Below, one piece after another: positions 16,389 through 22,852 of a DNA stretch of 64,000 nt. The position numbers were made by a program, and so were the translations under genes. Within the stretch, counting starts at the first letter, position 1, and each line of letters opens with the position of its first letter. This DNA comes from an uncultured Christensenellaceae bacterium. Lineage in GTDB: Bacteria; Bacillota; Clostridia; Christensenellales; CAG-314. Where the stretch lies: NCBI GenBank assembly GCA_910586625.1, contig CAJUIZ010000010.1, forward strand, positions 1 through 64,000. Reading direction: 5' to 3'. The notes under the pieces are model-generated. The model did no database searches. It saw only the letters and a list, made by a program, of their open reading frames with translations, and was not told the origin of the DNA.

Positions 16389-18083
16389 TTAACGCTTTTT
16401 GCGTTTCGTTCCGCCGACTATCGCCGCGATTACCGCTATAAGCGCAACACCGCCAGCGACGCCGCCTAAAATCTGCCATTTGTTTTGATTTACACCGTTT
16501 ATTACTTTGTCAATGCCCGTAAGTTCCTCAGAAACAAACTCAAAACTATCGTCCGTCACAATTGCGTTCGTCATTTCCGCGCCGTCAATATTGCCGCCTG
16601 CCGAACGAACGGACATTACGCTTAAATTTAACTCTTTTGCGCTCTCAATTACCTTGACAAGCGTTGTTCCGTACTCAACCGTTTTCGTAGTATAAACTTC
16701 GTCGCCAACATAAAAAGTAACAGTACACATAATCACTTCCCAACGTGCGACAAGCACTAAATCGTCCGTTACGGGCTGATTTATATATTGCGTGCCGTCC
16801 GACAAAAACCAACCGACAAAGTTATACCCTTGATTAGTGGTAGAGGGAAGCGTTACAGAATGATTCAACATTACTTGTTGATTATCCACTTCTGAACCGC
16901 CGTTCGTATTAAAAGTCACATCAAATCTATTACGTTCCCAACGAGCAGTAAGCGTAATGTTTTCCTTAATCACTTGCCCCGTATATTGCGTGCCGTCTGA
17001 CAAAAACCACCCATCAAAAGCATAACCGTCGCGTATTGGCGTAGTAAGCGTCGCAACAGTATTCCAGTCTACGGTTTGAGCGCTTACCGAAGAACCGCCA
17101 TTCGAATCAAATGTTACCGTATAACGATTAATTTGAAACTTCGCATATAACACGGTATCTTCGTAAATCGGCTTGCCGTCGTAAGGGCGCGTTAATGCGC
17201 TATCATAATACCACCCCACAAAAGTATGTCCGTCTTTGACAGGGTTGGGCGGAAGAGGAACCGGTTCTTTTACAGGAAAATTTTCATACAGAACTATACG
17301 TTCCTTAACGTAAGGAGTTAAATAATAGTCAGAAAAACCAAATACTTGTTCCAGCGTCAAAGTACCTTCCAAAAATGCTTTTTTGGCAATTCTATACTCC
17401 GCCGTATTCGACGCAAAAATTTTAGTTTTTATGCCCCAGTCCTCAGAATCGCGAAGTGACGGACAAATACGCATTTGTTGGTCAGTAATTTCCAACTTAA
17501 AAACAGCAACACCGCTTGACCAGTCGCCGCAACTTACCTTAATATTATTTTCTGCATAATAATCTTGATAAAAGAAACCCGCAAATCTATCTTTACCACC
17601 AGCCCCGTCATACAAATCAACGGCTAAATTACCTACGTAAAAAATATCATGTTCGTAAAAAAGCGGACTTGAAAAAGCATAATAACTCTCATTGTAAACT
17701 TGCGGAACATAAAAAAATGCAGTGTAGCAAAAAGCGTCATACGAATTTTCGCTTAACCATTTTGCGCCTTTTCCGTTTGCATTATCTTCCGCAATTCTAT
17801 TGTCAGCCGAAAATGTTTCTCGAAGTTCCATTTCCATTGATACACGGGAAGAAGATTCCGAAAGTAAACGCGCCGTATAAGGCGTTACCGTAAACACCTC
17901 ATTATGAGTAGTGGAAGTTGTTTGTTCCGTGTCGTCTTTCTTAAACCAATCGGACGGCTTATAGGGCGTGAATGATTGCAATATCACACCTACCATACCG
18001 ACCATAAGCACAACGATTAAAACGAAAACGATTATCCATTTCACAAAATCGCTTTTTTCATGCCTATGCAAATCGTTTCTCAT
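16389..18083 (-). CDS. Surface protein with InlB-type B repeats and two membrane anchors, 564 aa
   Basis: N-terminal membrane segment (WIIVFVLIVVLMVGMVGVIL, about residues 16-35), about 220 residues of unknown ectodomain, then three to four Listeria-Bacteroides (InlB B-type) repeats at about 270-490, each with the signature YTVTFDSNGGS...GYAFDGWFLSDG. A second membrane segment (GGVAGGVALIAVIAAIVGG) and a KRKKR tail follow. These repeats are common in bacterial surface adhesins. In this context the protein is a good candidate for host attachment or a minor coat role. GAGGTA ribosome site before the ATG at 18083. Confidence 0.75.
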   Translation of the reverse strand: MRNDLHRHEKSDFVKWIIVFVLIVVLMVGMVGVILQSFTPYKPSDWFKKDDTEQTTSTTHNEVFTVTPYTARLLSESSSRVSMEMELRETFSADNRIAEDNANGKGAKWLSENSYDAFCYTAFFYVPQVYNESYYAFSSPLFYEHDIFYVGNLAVDLYDGAGGKDRFAGFFYQDYYAENNIKVSCGDWSSGVAVFKLEITDQQMRICPSLRDSEDWGIKTKIFASNTAEYRIAKKAFLEGTLTLEQVFGFSDYYLTPYVKERIVLYENFPVKEPVPLPPNPVKDGHTFVGWYYDSALTRPYDGKPIYEDTVLYAKFQINRYTVTFDSNGGSSVSAQTVDWNTVATLTTPIRDGYAFDGWFLSDGTQYTGQVIKENITLTARWERNRFDVTFNTNGGSEVDNQQVMLNHSVTLPSTTNQGYNFVGWFLSDGTQYINQPVTDDLVLVARWEVIMCTVTFYVGDEVYTTKTVEYGTTLVKVIESAKELNLSVMSVRSAGGNIDGAEMTNAIVTDDSFEFVSEELTGIDKVINGVNQNKWQILGGVAGGVALIAVIAAIVGGTKRKKR

Positions 18084-18088
18084 TTTTG

Positions 18089-18319
18089 TTACCTCTTTTT
18101 TTCGTGCTTTACTTTCAAGCCGTTTTTCTTGTTATAAATTTTCGCTTGCGTTTTGCGCTCGTTCAAAACGCCCATACGAAACGCCGCCTCAGTATCTGTC
18201 AGCGGTGTGCCGTCGTGTTTTCTGCCGTTCGCCAATTCACGGGAATAGCGTTTGCCGCGCTCGGCGGGGTTGAGTAGTACAACTTTTTTGCCGTTCTTTG
18301 TTTTAATGAGTGTTGCCAT
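18089..18319 (-). CDS. Small basic element protein, 76 aa
   Basis: Highly charged, Lys-rich protein with no membrane segment. A central AERGKRYSRELANGRKHDGT stretch and a KVKHEKKR end suggest nucleic-acid binding. The gene lies five bases upstream of the InlB-repeat gene and has an AAAGGA site. Function unknown. It could package or coat DNA, but nothing specific shows this. Confidence 0.65.
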   Translation of the reverse strand: MATLIKTKNGKKVVLLNPAERGKRYSRELANGRKHDGTPLTDTEAAFRMGVLNERKTQAKIYNKKNGLKVKHEKKR

Positions 18320-18334
18320 ATATGCACCGTCCTT

Positions 18335-18571
18335 TTATTTTTCGTCGTCGCCGTCCTTGTCAAGGTCGGCTACAAAGTCAATAGCAAGGCGGGCTTTCGT
18401 CTTTATCGCACTACACGTTGCCGCATAGTCGATTTCGTCTTTGCCGTCCTTGCCTTGCGCCTTTAATTCGATTTTCAAAATGTCTTTCAAACTCTGATAA
18501 ATGCGCTCATATTTTGCCGCTTTGATTTTCTCGTCAAAGTCGGTTGCCGTTGTCTTTTTCTTTCCAAACAT
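18335..18571 (-). CDS. Small element protein, 78 aa
   Basis: Soluble, mostly helical protein beginning MFGKKKTTATDFDEKI and ending in an acidic tail (DLDKDGDDEK). No recognised motif. It starts four bases after the stop of the 67-residue gene, with a GAGGTA site inside that gene, so the two are coupled. Confidence 0.6.
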   Translation of the reverse strand: MFGKKKTTATDFDEKIKAAKYERIYQSLKDILKIELKAQGKDGKDEIDYAATCSAIKTKARLAIDFVADLDKDGDDEK

Positions 18572-18575
18572 TGCG

Positions 18576-18779
18576 TTATACCTCGCTTTCGTATAACTTG
18601 CTTTTGATTTCGTCGTAACTCTCGGTTACAAGAATACCCGACGAAGTGTCGTTCTTATCCGTTCCCATTTCGATAAACACGCTACCGTCGCCGTCGCATA
18701 CAATTCCCGTTATCTTGCCGATAGGTACTAAAACCGTCATACCGCCGTCGTAATTCGTTACTTCGATAAAGTTTTTCAT
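18576..18779 (-). CDS. Small beta-rich element protein, 67 aa
   Basis: Alternating hydrophobic pattern (TVLVPIGKITGIVCDGDGS) resembles the short FlbD-like fold, though the match is loose. No membrane segment. First gene after the long leader at 18780-19072 that holds copy B of the duplicated leader, so it begins a transcription module. Confidence 0.6.
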   Translation of the reverse strand: MKNFIEVTNYDGGMTVLVPIGKITGIVCDGDGSVFIEMGTDKNDTSSGILVTESYDEIKSKLYESEV

Positions 18780-18818
18780 TGTCCTTTTACCTCGTTAAAG
18801 TTTCGTTACCGTTCTGCC

Positions 18819-18938
18819 ATCGTTTGCTTGCGGCTTGTAAAGTACCTTTCGCGGCATAAAGATTTATTCCACGGTGTGCTTGACAACCCGCATTTCCGCT
18901 TGTCCTTTCGCCTTGCCGAAAGCAACTCAAAAGGATAG
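18819..18938 (-). repeat. Duplicated non-coding leader, copy B
   Basis: About 120 bp, close match to 10757-10890. On the minus strand the CTTTCG / CGAAAG stem is kept with loop GCAAGG. A further fragment (AAAAGGATAGACC) recurs near 19035-19048. The 310-base gap 18780-19090 otherwise shows no ORF. Confidence 0.75.
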
Positions 18939-19072
18939 ACCTCTTCGGGTTGCTTTCGTTCAGCTCATTTTACAATCGAAAACCGCGCACTTGCTTTTAC
19001 GGTTACTGTCCTTTTTCTTTTGCCTCTGCAATCTAAAAGGATAGACCGAAAGGGGCGGTTTTTTGCCACCCC

Positions 19073-19090
19073 TTGAAAGTACACTTTCAA
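19073..19090. repeat. 18-bp element palindrome, copy 4
   Basis: TTGAAAGTACACTTTCAA, the same site in opposite orientation to copies 1-3. It directly abuts the stop codon of the 150-residue gene. Confidence 0.85.
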
Positions 19091-19543
19091 TTATGCCGTT
19101 TGTGAGGCGTTCGCTTTTCTGTTCAACTTTTTGAGCAGATACGCAAGTATAGATTTATCGCTATCGCGGGCGGGTTTAATGCGACATTTGAGTTCGTCGC
19201 CGTCCTCGTCCACGTTCGATACTTCGTAGACCGTATATGTACGAATTTCGCCCGTTTCGCTATCCGTCATTGTTTCGTCGTGCATTTGCAATTCGGCGGT
19301 GGGCTTGATATCAAACACCATGTCCAAAACTTCGTAACCGCCTTGGTCGTATGCGTTGAAGTCAACCTTTGTTTCGCGCCCGTTTACACCCTTGCCGTGT
19401 ACAGCATAACCCCACATTTCGCGCCCGTCTTTCGCCGTGAATTTTTTGCGTTCCACAATCAAACGCTTTTCAGGCGTTACCGTCGTTGCTTCCGCCGCCG
19501 TAACCGTGCTTTCCGTTGCCTTTACGTTCTTTTCGTTTACCAT
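19091..19543 (-). CDS. Acidic element protein, candidate ssDNA-binding protein, 150 aa
   Basis: Low-complexity Thr/Ala/Val-rich start (about 28 residues), then a beta-rich core (RLIVERKKFTAKDGREMWGY...) with aromatic and basic residues, then an acidic stretch and a basic end. Size, composition and early position fit a gene V-like ssDNA-binding protein of a filamentous phage, but no family signature is visible. It is preceded by a 205-base structured leader. Confidence 0.55.
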   Translation of the reverse strand: MVNEKNVKATESTVTAAEATTVTPEKRLIVERKKFTAKDGREMWGYAVHGKGVNGRETKVDFNAYDQGGYEVLDMVFDIKPTAELQMHDETMTDSETGEIRTYTVYEVSNVDEDGDELKCRIKPARDSDKSILAYLLKKLNRKANASQTA

Positions 19544-19748
19544 TTTTGTCTTTTCCTTTGCCGCTTATCGCATACGGCACGCGTATTTTTTATTTGCCCT
19601 TGCGGGTATGGTCGGGAACAACGGAATCGCACCGCCTTAACAAACTTTTTCATCAGTTTCGCACTTGCGTTTCCCGATAATAGCGGGGTAGGAATTACCC
19701 CGCTTGTTTTATTTGCGCCGTAAGGAGAAAACGGCGCGGGGGTTGACT
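19544..19748 (-). promoter_or_regulatory. Structured leader between the SprT-like and 150-aa genes
   Basis: Contains two hairpins: GCGGGGTA / TACCCCGC near 19682-19703 and GCGCCGT / ACGGCGC near 19715-19737. No convincing ORF. Either may slow or end transcription between the two genes. Confidence 0.4.
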
Positions 19749-20369
19749 TTATTCCTCTTGCATAAGTTCATTACAGTCAACGCACATTATCCGTACCTCT
19801 TTCGTCGCTCGTACAGAATTACCGCATACGGGGCATACATACTTGCGTGTGCTTGAAGTTTTAACGCATTGACCTTTCATTACGGGCAAGCGGTATATAA
19901 CGCCTTCGGGGTTATTCTTGACAAATTCCGCTATAAGTGCCGCCGTTTCGTCCGTTAATTCCGTGTGCGACCAACCGATAGTTTGTACACACTCAACCGT
20001 CAAGCCGTGTTTCTCGGCAATCGTTTTGAATAATTTATTATGATAGTTGCCCGCGCGGGAAGTATCTTGCATATTCTGAACGCTTGCGTACTGATGGCAC
20101 ATTTCGTGTATCATTATTGCCGCTATCTGATTGATAGGGCGGTTAAGCTGTTGCGCCGTCATATTCAGTTCGTGTTCGCCCTCGTCCTTGTCGTTCTCTT
20201 TCCAAACCTTTTTAACCGACCACCAACCGTTAGTTTTGTTGCGTTCGTCGCGCTGTACCGTAATCACGGGGCGCACAAGTTCGCCGCCGAATAACTTTGC
20301 GTTGCAGTAGTCATACAGTTTCGCAAGGTAGTTGACCGTTTCAATGTACTTTTCCGTTCCGTTTTTCAT
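19749..20369 (-). CDS. SprT-like zinc metalloprotease-fold protein, 206 aa
   Basis: Carries the HExxH zinc site (MIHEMCHQYAS, about residues 96-106) with a downstream GNYHNKLFK likely giving the third ligand, and a C-terminal zinc ribbon (CPVCGNS...CVDCNE). SprT/Spartan-like proteins act on DNA-bound proteins in eukaryotes; the role of phage and plasmid copies is not settled. Removing covalent Rep-DNA adducts would be one idea (inference). ATG at 20369 has GAGGT at good spacing; the ATG at 20375 is too close to it. Confidence 0.82.
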   Translation of the reverse strand: MKNGTEKYIETVNYLAKLYDYCNAKLFGGELVRPVITVQRDERNKTNGWWSVKKVWKENDKDEGEHELNMTAQQLNRPINQIAAIMIHEMCHQYASVQNMQDTSRAGNYHNKLFKTIAEKHGLTVECVQTIGWSHTELTDETAALIAEFVKNNPEGVIYRLPVMKGQCVKTSSTRKYVCPVCGNSVRATKEVRIMCVDCNELMQEE

Positions 20370-20426
20370 TTTCATTACCTCGTTTGTTTTATTTGCCCGT
20401 TAAGCCGATAGCACAGCCGATTTGCT

Positions 20427-20714
20427 TTAATAGATTGTCAAAATATGTTTGCTGTAGTTATCTTTGAAATAAAGTTGCACCCATTTTTTGAAGTCTGTTT
20501 CGTTGCGCTTTATTGTTCGGTCATAACGGGTATCAAGACATACGGAGGCGGGTAACATTCCGTTAGCCATTACACCCCATAAAATAATTACTGCCGTTTG
20601 ATTACCGTAAGCAAATGCGCCGCTGTCTCGAAGTATCACAGTAAATTCTCTGTTATACTCTTTGTTCTCGTCCTCGCAAAACTCAATTTTGCCCTTGATA
20701 GTGATTTGTTCCAT
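20427..20714 (-). CDS. Element protein of unknown function, 95 aa
   Basis: Small soluble protein starting MEQITIKGKIEFCEDENKEY. First gene of the element by transcription order, with a GGAAGG ribosome site. A longer frame to 20765 is rejected for lack of a start signal. I do not recognise it; a regulatory or early function would suit the position. Confidence 0.6.
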   Translation of the reverse strand: MEQITIKGKIEFCEDENKEYNREFTVILRDSGAFAYGNQTAVIILWGVMANGMLPASVCLDTRYDRTIKRNETDFKKWVQLYFKDNYSKHILTIY

Positions 20715-20766
20715 TTTCGTTACCTTCCTTTGCGTAATGCCGCCGCCATTATCGTATTTGAACAAT

Positions 20767-20806
20767 AAAAAAACGGTATAAAACAGTTCCTTTACTGTTC
20801 TATACC
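20767..20806 (-). terminator. Terminator-like hairpin at the head of the element
   Basis: Minus strand: GGTATAGAACAGT / ACTGTTTTATACC (one mismatch) followed by seven T residues. It lies upstream of the first element gene, so it either shields the element from incoming transcription or works as an attenuator. Confidence 0.7.
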
Positions 20807-20822
20807 ATTGTAAAACTTTACA

Positions 20823-20837
20823 AATGCAATTTTTTTG
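20823..20837. repeat. Candidate right attachment repeat
   Basis: AATGCAATTTTTTTG, identical to 8110-8124. It ends 22 bases before the -35 box of the Ytr-type operon promoter. Confidence 0.45.
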
Positions 20838-20859
20838 CGAATATTTTTGCCGAAAATTA

Positions 20860-20910
20860 TTGACAATTGTAATATACAGCGTTATACTGTGTATATTTGA
20901 AATACACAGT
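20860..20910 (+). promoter_or_regulatory. Promoter and operator of the Ytr-type operon
   Basis: TTGACA (20860-20865), 17-base spacer, TATACT (20883-20888). Overlapping the -10 and start region is a perfect inverted repeat ACTGTGTAT (20886-20894) / ATACACAGT (20902-20910) with a seven-base spacer, the expected kind of site for the GntR/YtrA-type repressor encoded third in the operon. Confidence 0.85.
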
Positions 20911-20924
20911 ATTAAGGAGCGGCA

Positions 20925-21776
20925 ATGCTACAAGTAGAAAATCTATGCAAAGCTTTCGATACATTCTTGCTGGACGGCGTTTCGTTTACGGTGCCGTCGG
21001 GCGCGATTGTAGGCTTTATCGGACAGAACGGCGCAGGAAAAACCACCACTCTCAAATGCATTATGCGCAGTGTATTTCCCGATTCGGGCAGAGTAACGGT
21101 AGACGGCAAAGATATGGGCGAAAACGAAACGGAGTGCAAAAAGCTTATCAGTTTTTCTTCCGGAACGTTCGAATACTACCGCAACAAGAAGCTGCGCGAA
21201 ATCGTGGCGGCTGTAAAGCCCTTCTATGACAACTGGTCGGACGGCGACTTCAACAGATACTGCGACCGCTTTAATTTAGACGTTAACAAACGGGTAAAGG
21301 AGCTTTCGGCAGGTATGAAGGTCAAGTTCTCGCTTGCGTTAGCTATGAGTCACAACGCAAAAGTATTCATATTTGACGAACCCACAAGCGGACTCGATCC
21401 CATTGCGCGCGACGAGCTGCTGGACGTGTTCCGCGATATTGTTGAAGACGGAGACAAAAGCATTCTATTCTCCACGCATATCACGGCGGATTTGGAAAAA
21501 TGCGCCGATTACGTGCTGTTTATTAAAGACGGGCAGATCATCGTCGACAGCGAAAAGGACGCGTTATTGGACAATTACGCATTGATTAAGGGCGGCGCAG
21601 ACGAATTGACGGACGAGCTTACAAGACGCTTGATAGCCTACAAACAACACCAATTCGGATACGTTGCGCTAATAGCCCGCAGCAAAATACGCTCGACAGA
21701 TAAGTTTGTTACGGAAAAGCCGACATTGGACGACATAATGGTATACTTCAATAAGCGCGGACAGGCGCAAGCGTAA
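20925..21776 (+). CDS. ABC transporter ATP-binding protein, YtrB-like, 283 aa
   Basis: Complete ABC ATPase: Walker A GFIGQNGAGKTTTLK (about residues 30-44), signature region KELSAGMKVKFSLALAM, Walker B FIFDEPTSGLD and H-loop ILFSTHIT. The C-terminal extension of about 70 residues is usual for this class. AAGGAG site before the ATG. It is the first gene of a three-gene operon with a membrane partner and a GntR regulator, the layout of antibiotic-sensing Ytr-type operons of Bacillota. Confidence 0.92.
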   Translation: MLQVENLCKAFDTFLLDGVSFTVPSGAIVGFIGQNGAGKTTTLKCIMRSVFPDSGRVTVDGKDMGENETECKKLISFSSGTFEYYRNKKLREIVAAVKPFYDNWSDGDFNRYCDRFNLDVNKRVKELSAGMKVKFSLALAMSHNAKVFIFDEPTSGLDPIARDELLDVFRDIVEDGDKSILFSTHITADLEKCADYVLFIKDGQIIVDSEKDALLDNYALIKGGADELTDELTRRLIAYKQHQFGYVALIARSKIRSTDKFVTEKPTLDDIMVYFNKRGQAQA

Positions 21777-21791
21777 GCGGGAGAGAATACT

Positions 21792-22442
21792 ATGATAAAG
21801 CTGTTAAATAAAGACTTGAAACTCAATATGCCCAAACCGCTGTATTTGTTTGCGCTGCTCGGCGCAATGATTATTATACCCAACTACCCCTATATAGTAG
21901 GTACGGGCTACACGATAATGCACATTATGCTGTATTTGCAGTTTTCCAACGAAAACCGCTCGCAGGAGTTTTCCGCTATGCTGCCGATAAGACGGCACGA
22001 CATAGTGTCGTCTACCACCGCGGTATTTGCATTGTGTCAGCTGATGAACCTTGCCGTTTCCGCCGCGTGCGCGTATCCGTCAAGACTAATAAACCCAAAC
22101 GTATACAATTTCGTAGGATTGGACGCCAACTTGACTTTTTTCGGCGTGGCGTTCGCGTGCTTGGGACTGTTCAATCTCGTAGTTATTCCGCGCTATTTCA
22201 AAACGGGCTACAAGTACGGCGTAACGCTTATTTTGGGATTACTTACCTTTGTTGCGTTTTATCTTATTTGCGAGTTGCCTATTCAGCTTATACCGACGCT
22301 GACAGTAGCGTTAGACGGATACGACGCAGCTTACGTTTGGGCACGGTTGACAGTTCTGCTCGGCGGCGTTATAATATATTGTCTTGCAACCTATTCCGCC
22401 AACAGAATAGCGATAAAAAAATTCGAAAGGGTCAACCTATGA
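21792..22442 (+). CDS. ABC-2 family membrane protein, Ytr-like partner, 216 aa
   Basis: Integral membrane protein with about six hydrophobic segments, 15 bases after the ATPase gene. The early stretch NENRSQEFSAMLPIRRHDIV matches the loop following the second segment in ABC-2 permeases of this type (often annotated ABC-2 transporter or DUF-type membrane partner). Its stop overlaps the start of the regulator. Substrate unknown; cell-envelope stress or antibiotic response is the usual context. Confidence 0.82.
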   Translation: MIKLLNKDLKLNMPKPLYLFALLGAMIIIPNYPYIVGTGYTIMHIMLYLQFSNENRSQEFSAMLPIRRHDIVSSTTAVFALCQLMNLAVSAACAYPSRLINPNVYNFVGLDANLTFFGVAFACLGLFNLVVIPRYFKTGYKYGVTLILGLLTFVAFYLICELPIQLIPTLTVALDGYDAAYVWARLTVLLGGVIIYCLATYSANRIAIKKFERVNL

Positions 22443-22807
22443 TAAAGCTTACGGTTCAAACGCGCATAGAAAAGCCTATTTACGAGCAGCTATACTCGCA
22501 AATAGTATCGGAAATTCTCAGCGGACAGCTGACGGCTAACGAATGCTTGCCGTCTATACGTTTGGTTGCCAAGGAGCTGCAAATAAGCGTAATTCCCGTC
22601 AAAACGGCTTACGAAATGTTAGAGCAAGACGGATACATCTACACTCAACAAGGCAAGGGCTGCTTTGTAAAAGACTTAGGCGACGAATTACGACTGAAAC
22701 GACACAGGATAGTAACGGAAAAAATCGTCGAGCTTAAAAACACCGCCGATAAATTAGGATTGAGCGGCGACGAAGTTACTACGCTGATAGAAAAATATTT
22801 AGGCTGA
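22439..22807 (+). CDS. GntR family regulator, YtrA subfamily, 122 aa
   Basis: Winged helix of the GntR type (IEKPIYEQLYSQIVSEIL...LPSIRLVAKELQISVIPVKTAYEML) with only a short C-terminal helical tail, which is diagnostic of the YtrA subfamily that lacks a large effector domain. ATG overlaps the previous stop (ATGA). It probably represses its own operon through the palindrome at 20886-20910. A longer frame starting at 22034 is an out-of-frame shadow of the membrane gene. Confidence 0.92.
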   Translation: MIKLTVQTRIEKPIYEQLYSQIVSEILSGQLTANECLPSIRLVAKELQISVIPVKTAYEMLEQDGYIYTQQGKGCFVKDLGDELRLKRHRIVTEKIVELKNTADKLGLSGDEVTTLIEKYLG

Positions 22808-22852
22808 TACCGCAACGCGCAAATACAAACCGTTTAATCTGTCCGCGTAGAT

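Larger units (their letters stand above)
8110..20837 (-). mobile_element. Inovirus-like (filamentous-phage-like) provirus, about 12.7 kb
   Basis: A block of about 15 minus-strand genes bracketed by a 15-bp direct repeat between ribU and an Ytr-type operon. Its hallmark set is an HUH rolling-circle Rep, a Zot/pI-like P-loop ATPase with membrane segments, several membrane-anchored extracellular proteins, a small acidic protein that could bind ssDNA, very small proteins, and an IS30-type transposase. No capsid, terminase, portal or tail gene and no relaxase or conjugation machinery are present. Known filamentous phages carry this combination, and Spiroplasma plectroviruses use IS30-type transposases. 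The identity of the whole as a virus rather than a plasmid-like element is inference. Genes share a GAGGTA-type ribosome site. Confidence 0.7.

Noticed and set aside
19590..19700. A 38-codon ORF (starting MKKFVKAVRF) on the minus strand upstream of the 150-aa gene
   Set aside because: No ribosome site and odd composition; it looks like chance within a structured leader.
8110..20837. A small conjugative or mobilisable element
   Set aside because: No relaxase, VirB4, lytic transglycosylase or coupling protein seen; the HUH protein has phage-type Rep motifs and the ATPase is a better match to assembly motors.
22034..22438. N-terminal extension of the GntR regulator
   Set aside because: This part is the out-of-frame shadow of the membrane gene; the regulator starts at the ATG at 22439.
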